A stretch of 64,000 bases of DNA from Hydractinia symbiolongicarpus (taxonomy: Eukaryota > Cnidaria > Hydrozoa > Anthoathecata > Hydractiniidae), in contig NC_079876.1 in the NCBI RefSeq assembly GCF_029227915.1, forward strand, positions 22,012,001 to 22,076,000, given 5' to 3'. Shown here piece by piece: positions 61,607-64,000 of this stretch (its first letter is position 1; each line of letters opens with the position of its first letter). The position numbers and the translations under genes were made by a program. The notes below the pieces were generated by a model. The model had not been told where the DNA came from. It ran no database searches and was given only the letters and a program-made list of their open reading frames with translations.

Positions 61607-64000
61607 ATGATCTTACAACGCAGTGAACTACGTGTAGAGGCCTCTAAAGATTGTTATATGGCCTGTTGTGCCTAATAAAAGCTTTACACGTAATTCACGT
61701 GCTTCGATGTGTCTGCGCAGGTAACCATCGGTCTATTCCTACCACTCTCAATGGACTACGACGTCTCAAGTCGATTTCTAACGCGCCATGGTCTTACAAC
61801 ATAGTGAACTACGTGTAGAGGCCTCTAAAGACTGTTATATGGCCCTTTGCCACCTAACAAAGGTCCTACACGTAAATCACGTGGTTCCACGAGCGTGCGC
61901 AGGTTACCATCGGTCTATTCCTTCCACTCTCAATGGACTACGACGTTTCAAGTCGCTTTGTATCGCGCCATGGTCTTACAACACTGTGAACTACGTGTAA
62001 AGGCTTCTGAAGACTGTAAAATGACCTTCTGACGCCTAATAAAGGGTTTACACGTAAATCACGTGTGTCCAGGTGCCTGAGCAGGTTAACATCGGTCTAT
62101 TCCTTCTACACTCAATGGACTACGACGTCTGAACTTATTTTCAATAGCGCCATGGTCTTACAAAACAGTAAAATACCTGTAGAGGCCTCTAAAGATTGTT
62201 ACATGGCCTCTTGCCGCCTAATAAAGGCTTTACTCCTAAAACACTTGATTCGACGTGTCTTAGCAGGTTACCATCGGTCTATTTCTTCTACTCCCAATGA
62301 ACTACGACGTCTCAAGACGCTTTCCATCGCGCCATGGTCTTACAGCACAGTGAAATACGTGTAAAGGCTTATAAGGACTGTGATATGGCCTTTTGCCGCC
62401 TAATAAAGGCTTTACACCTAAAACACGTTGTTCGACATGTCTGCGCAGGTTACCATCGGTCTATTCCTTCCACTCTCAATGGACTACGACGTCTTAAGTC
62501 GATTACCATCGCGCCATGGTCTTACAGCACAGTGAACTACGTGTAGAGGCCTCTAAGGGCTGTTATATGACCTTTTACCACCTAATACAAGCCTTACACG
62601 TAAATCACGTGGTTCCACGTATTTCCGCAGGTTACCATCGCTCTATTCCTCCTACACTCAATGGACTACGACGTCTCTAGTCCTTTTCCATCGTCCCATG
62701 ATCTTACAACGCAGTGAACTACGTGTAGAGTCCTCTTAGGGCTGTTATATGACCTTTTACCACCTAATAAAAGCCTTACACGTAAATCACGTGGTTCCAC
62801 GTACTTCCGCAGGTTAACATCGGTCTATTCCTCGTACACTCAACGGACTACGGTGTCTGAAGTACTTTGCCATCGTGCCATGATCTTCTAACGCAGTGAA
62901 GTACGTGTAAATGCTTCTAACGACTGTTTTATGGCCCTTTACCACCTAACAATGGCCCTGCACGTAAATCCCGTGGTTCCACGTACCTACGCAGTTTACC
63001 ATCGCTCTATTCCTTCCACTCTCAATGGACTACGACGTCTCAAGTCGCTTTCTGGCGCACTGTGGTCTTACAGCACAGTGAACTACGTGTAGAAGCCCCT
63101 AAAGACTGTTATATGGCCCTTTACCACCTAACAAAGGCCCTGCACGTAAATCACGTGGTTCCACGTACCTACGCAGTTCACTATCGCTCTATTCCTTCAA
63201 CTCTCAATGGGCTACGACGTCTCAAGTTGTTTTCCATCACGCCATGGTCTTACAACACAGTGAACTACGTGTAGAGTCCTCTAAAGATTGTTACATGGCC
63301 TGTTGCCGCCTAATAAAGGCTCTACACGTAGATCCAGTGGTTTCACGTGTCTGCGCAGGTTACCATCCGTCTATTCCTTGCACTCTCAATGGACTACGAC
63401 GTCTCAAGTCGTTTTCCGGCGCGCCGTGGTCTTACATCACAGTGAACTACGTGTAGAAGCCTCTTAGGGCTGTTATATGACCTTTTACCACCTAATAAAA
63501 GCCTTACACGTAAATCACGTGGTTCCACGTACCTATGCAGTTCACCATCGGTCTATTCCTTCCACTTTCAATGGACTACGACGTCTCAATTCCTTTTCCA
63601 TCGTGCCATGATCTTACAACGCAGTGAACTACGTGTAGAGGCCTCTAAAGATTGTTATATGGCCTGTTGTGCCTAATAAAGGCTTTACACGTAATTCACG
63701 TGCTTCTATGTGTCTGCGCAAGTAACCATCGGTCTATTTCTAACTCTCTCAATGGACTACGACGTCTCAAGTCGATTTCTAACGCGCCATGGTCTTACAA
63801 CATAGTGAACTACGTGTAGAGGCCTCTAAAGACTGTTATATGGCCCTTTGCCACCTAACAAAGGTCCTACACGTAAATCACGTGGTTCCACGAGCCTGCG
63901 CAGGTTACCATCGGTCTATTCCTACCACTCTCAATGGACTACGACGTCTCAAGTCGATTTCTAACGCGCCATGGTCTTACAACACTGTGAACTACGTGTA
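61607..64000 (+). repeat. Partial third super-HOR copy, runs off window
   Basis: The order is K (61607), L with GAGCGTGCGC (61788), M, A (62152), B/C chimera (62334), E (62516), F, G, H (63062), I, J, K, L, M (63971, cut by the window end). It enters the unit in its middle and parallels 57423-60000. The B and C monomers are fused into one at 62334. The array clearly continues beyond the window. Confidence 0.87.

Larger units (their letters stand above)
1..64000 (+). repeat. Satellite DNA array, ~182-bp monomer, single orientation
   Basis: The whole window is a head-to-tail tandem array. Landmarks recur every 181-182 bp: CCATGGTCTTAC, AGGCCT, CACGTAAATCACGTGG, GCGCAGGTTACC, TCTATTCCT and ACTACGACGT. 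Nearly all monomers are 182 bp. Some types are constantly 181 bp, and rare copies are 172, 180 or 183 bp. No monomer is inverted and nothing non-satellite interrupts the array. Open reading frames up to about 119 codons exist, but they recur with the repeat, overlap each other in different frames, and shift frame at each 182-bp junction, so none is annotated as a gene. The likely setting is eukaryotic centromeric or pericentromeric heterochromatin (inference). The satellite family and species are not recognised. Confidence 0.98.

Noticed and set aside
144-63456. Hundreds of open reading frames of 60-119 codons, mostly starting MVLQ, MPPNKG or MSRLTS in translation
   Set aside because: They repeat with the 182-bp unit, overlap in different frames, change frame at each junction because 182 is not divisible by 3, and have no recognisable domain. 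They are by-products of the satellite.
1-64000. CRISPR array
   Set aside because: Repeat units are 182 bp with no unique spacers between short repeats, and no cas-like genes are present.
1-64000. CENP-B box (TTCG, 4 bases, A, 2 bases, CGGG)
   Set aside because: I found no match by eye on either strand. TTCGACGTG in C and A monomers lacks the A and the CGGG.
1-64000. AATAAA polyadenylation signals and ATG starts in good context (CCATGG)
   Set aside because: CTAATAAAGG and CCATGG are fixed parts of the monomer and recur every 182 bp, so they are not evidence of genes.
1-64000. Alpha satellite or another named centromeric family
   Set aside because: The monomer length (182 against about 171 bp) and sequence do not match alpha satellite, and I do not recognise another family. 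Naming one would be a guess.
1-64000. Array of tRNA or 5S rRNA genes
   Set aside because: No cloverleaf, paired A and B boxes or 5S internal control region could be seen in the monomer. The B-box likeness in C is partial.

Overview
This window is satellite DNA from end to end. It is one uninterrupted head-to-tail array, all in the same orientation, of a monomer of about 182 bp, with roughly 350 copies in 64 kb. I see no unique sequence, transposon, RNA gene or credible protein gene. Tandem repetition at this scale, with higher-order repeats (HORs), points to a eukaryotic chromosome, most likely centromeric or pericentromeric heterochromatin. I cannot name the species. The one monomer I counted (13225-13406) is about 49% GC and has 11 CpGs where about 10.5 are expected. 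The lack of CpG depletion fits a genome with little CpG methylation, such as many invertebrates, or a very young array.

I phased monomers at the NcoI-like CCATGG junction, so that each begins ATGGTCTTAC or a variant. About 20 recurring types can be told apart by short diagnostic motifs; I labelled them A to S, and one exemplar of each is annotated. The basic order is A, B, C, D, E, F, G, H, I, J, K, L, M. Its cleanest full 13-mer is 16137-18501 (2,365 bp). Longer super-HORs of about 40-46 monomers (7-8.4 kb) are built from runs of this order plus side types N to R.

Layout. 1-3963: part of a super-HOR copy. 3964-8677: an older-looking, more diverged tract with irregular monomer lengths and one 10-bp deletion. 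8678-12134: HOR segment. 12135-20504: the longest super-HOR copy (46 monomers). 20505-23960: truncated copy and transition. 23961-42507: a strikingly homogeneous core made of three modules, beta (4 monomers, 727 bp), gamma (6 monomers, 1,091 bp) and delta (10 monomers, 1,819 bp). Beta strictly alternates with gamma or delta. 42508-46325: transition built from many chimeric monomers, including a copy of a tract from the left diverged region. 46326-54147, 54148-61606 and 61607-64000: successive super-HOR copies.

There is no gene content to work together. Because 182 is not a multiple of 3, every open reading frame runs through one or two monomers, changes frame at each junction and recurs with the repeat. 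I treat all of them as by-products. Any function would be structural, such as centromere identity, heterochromatin or nucleosome phasing, or satellite transcription. The only sequence hints are short dyad symmetries repeated in many monomers. Copy number in the near-identical core depends on correct assembly and should be checked with long reads.
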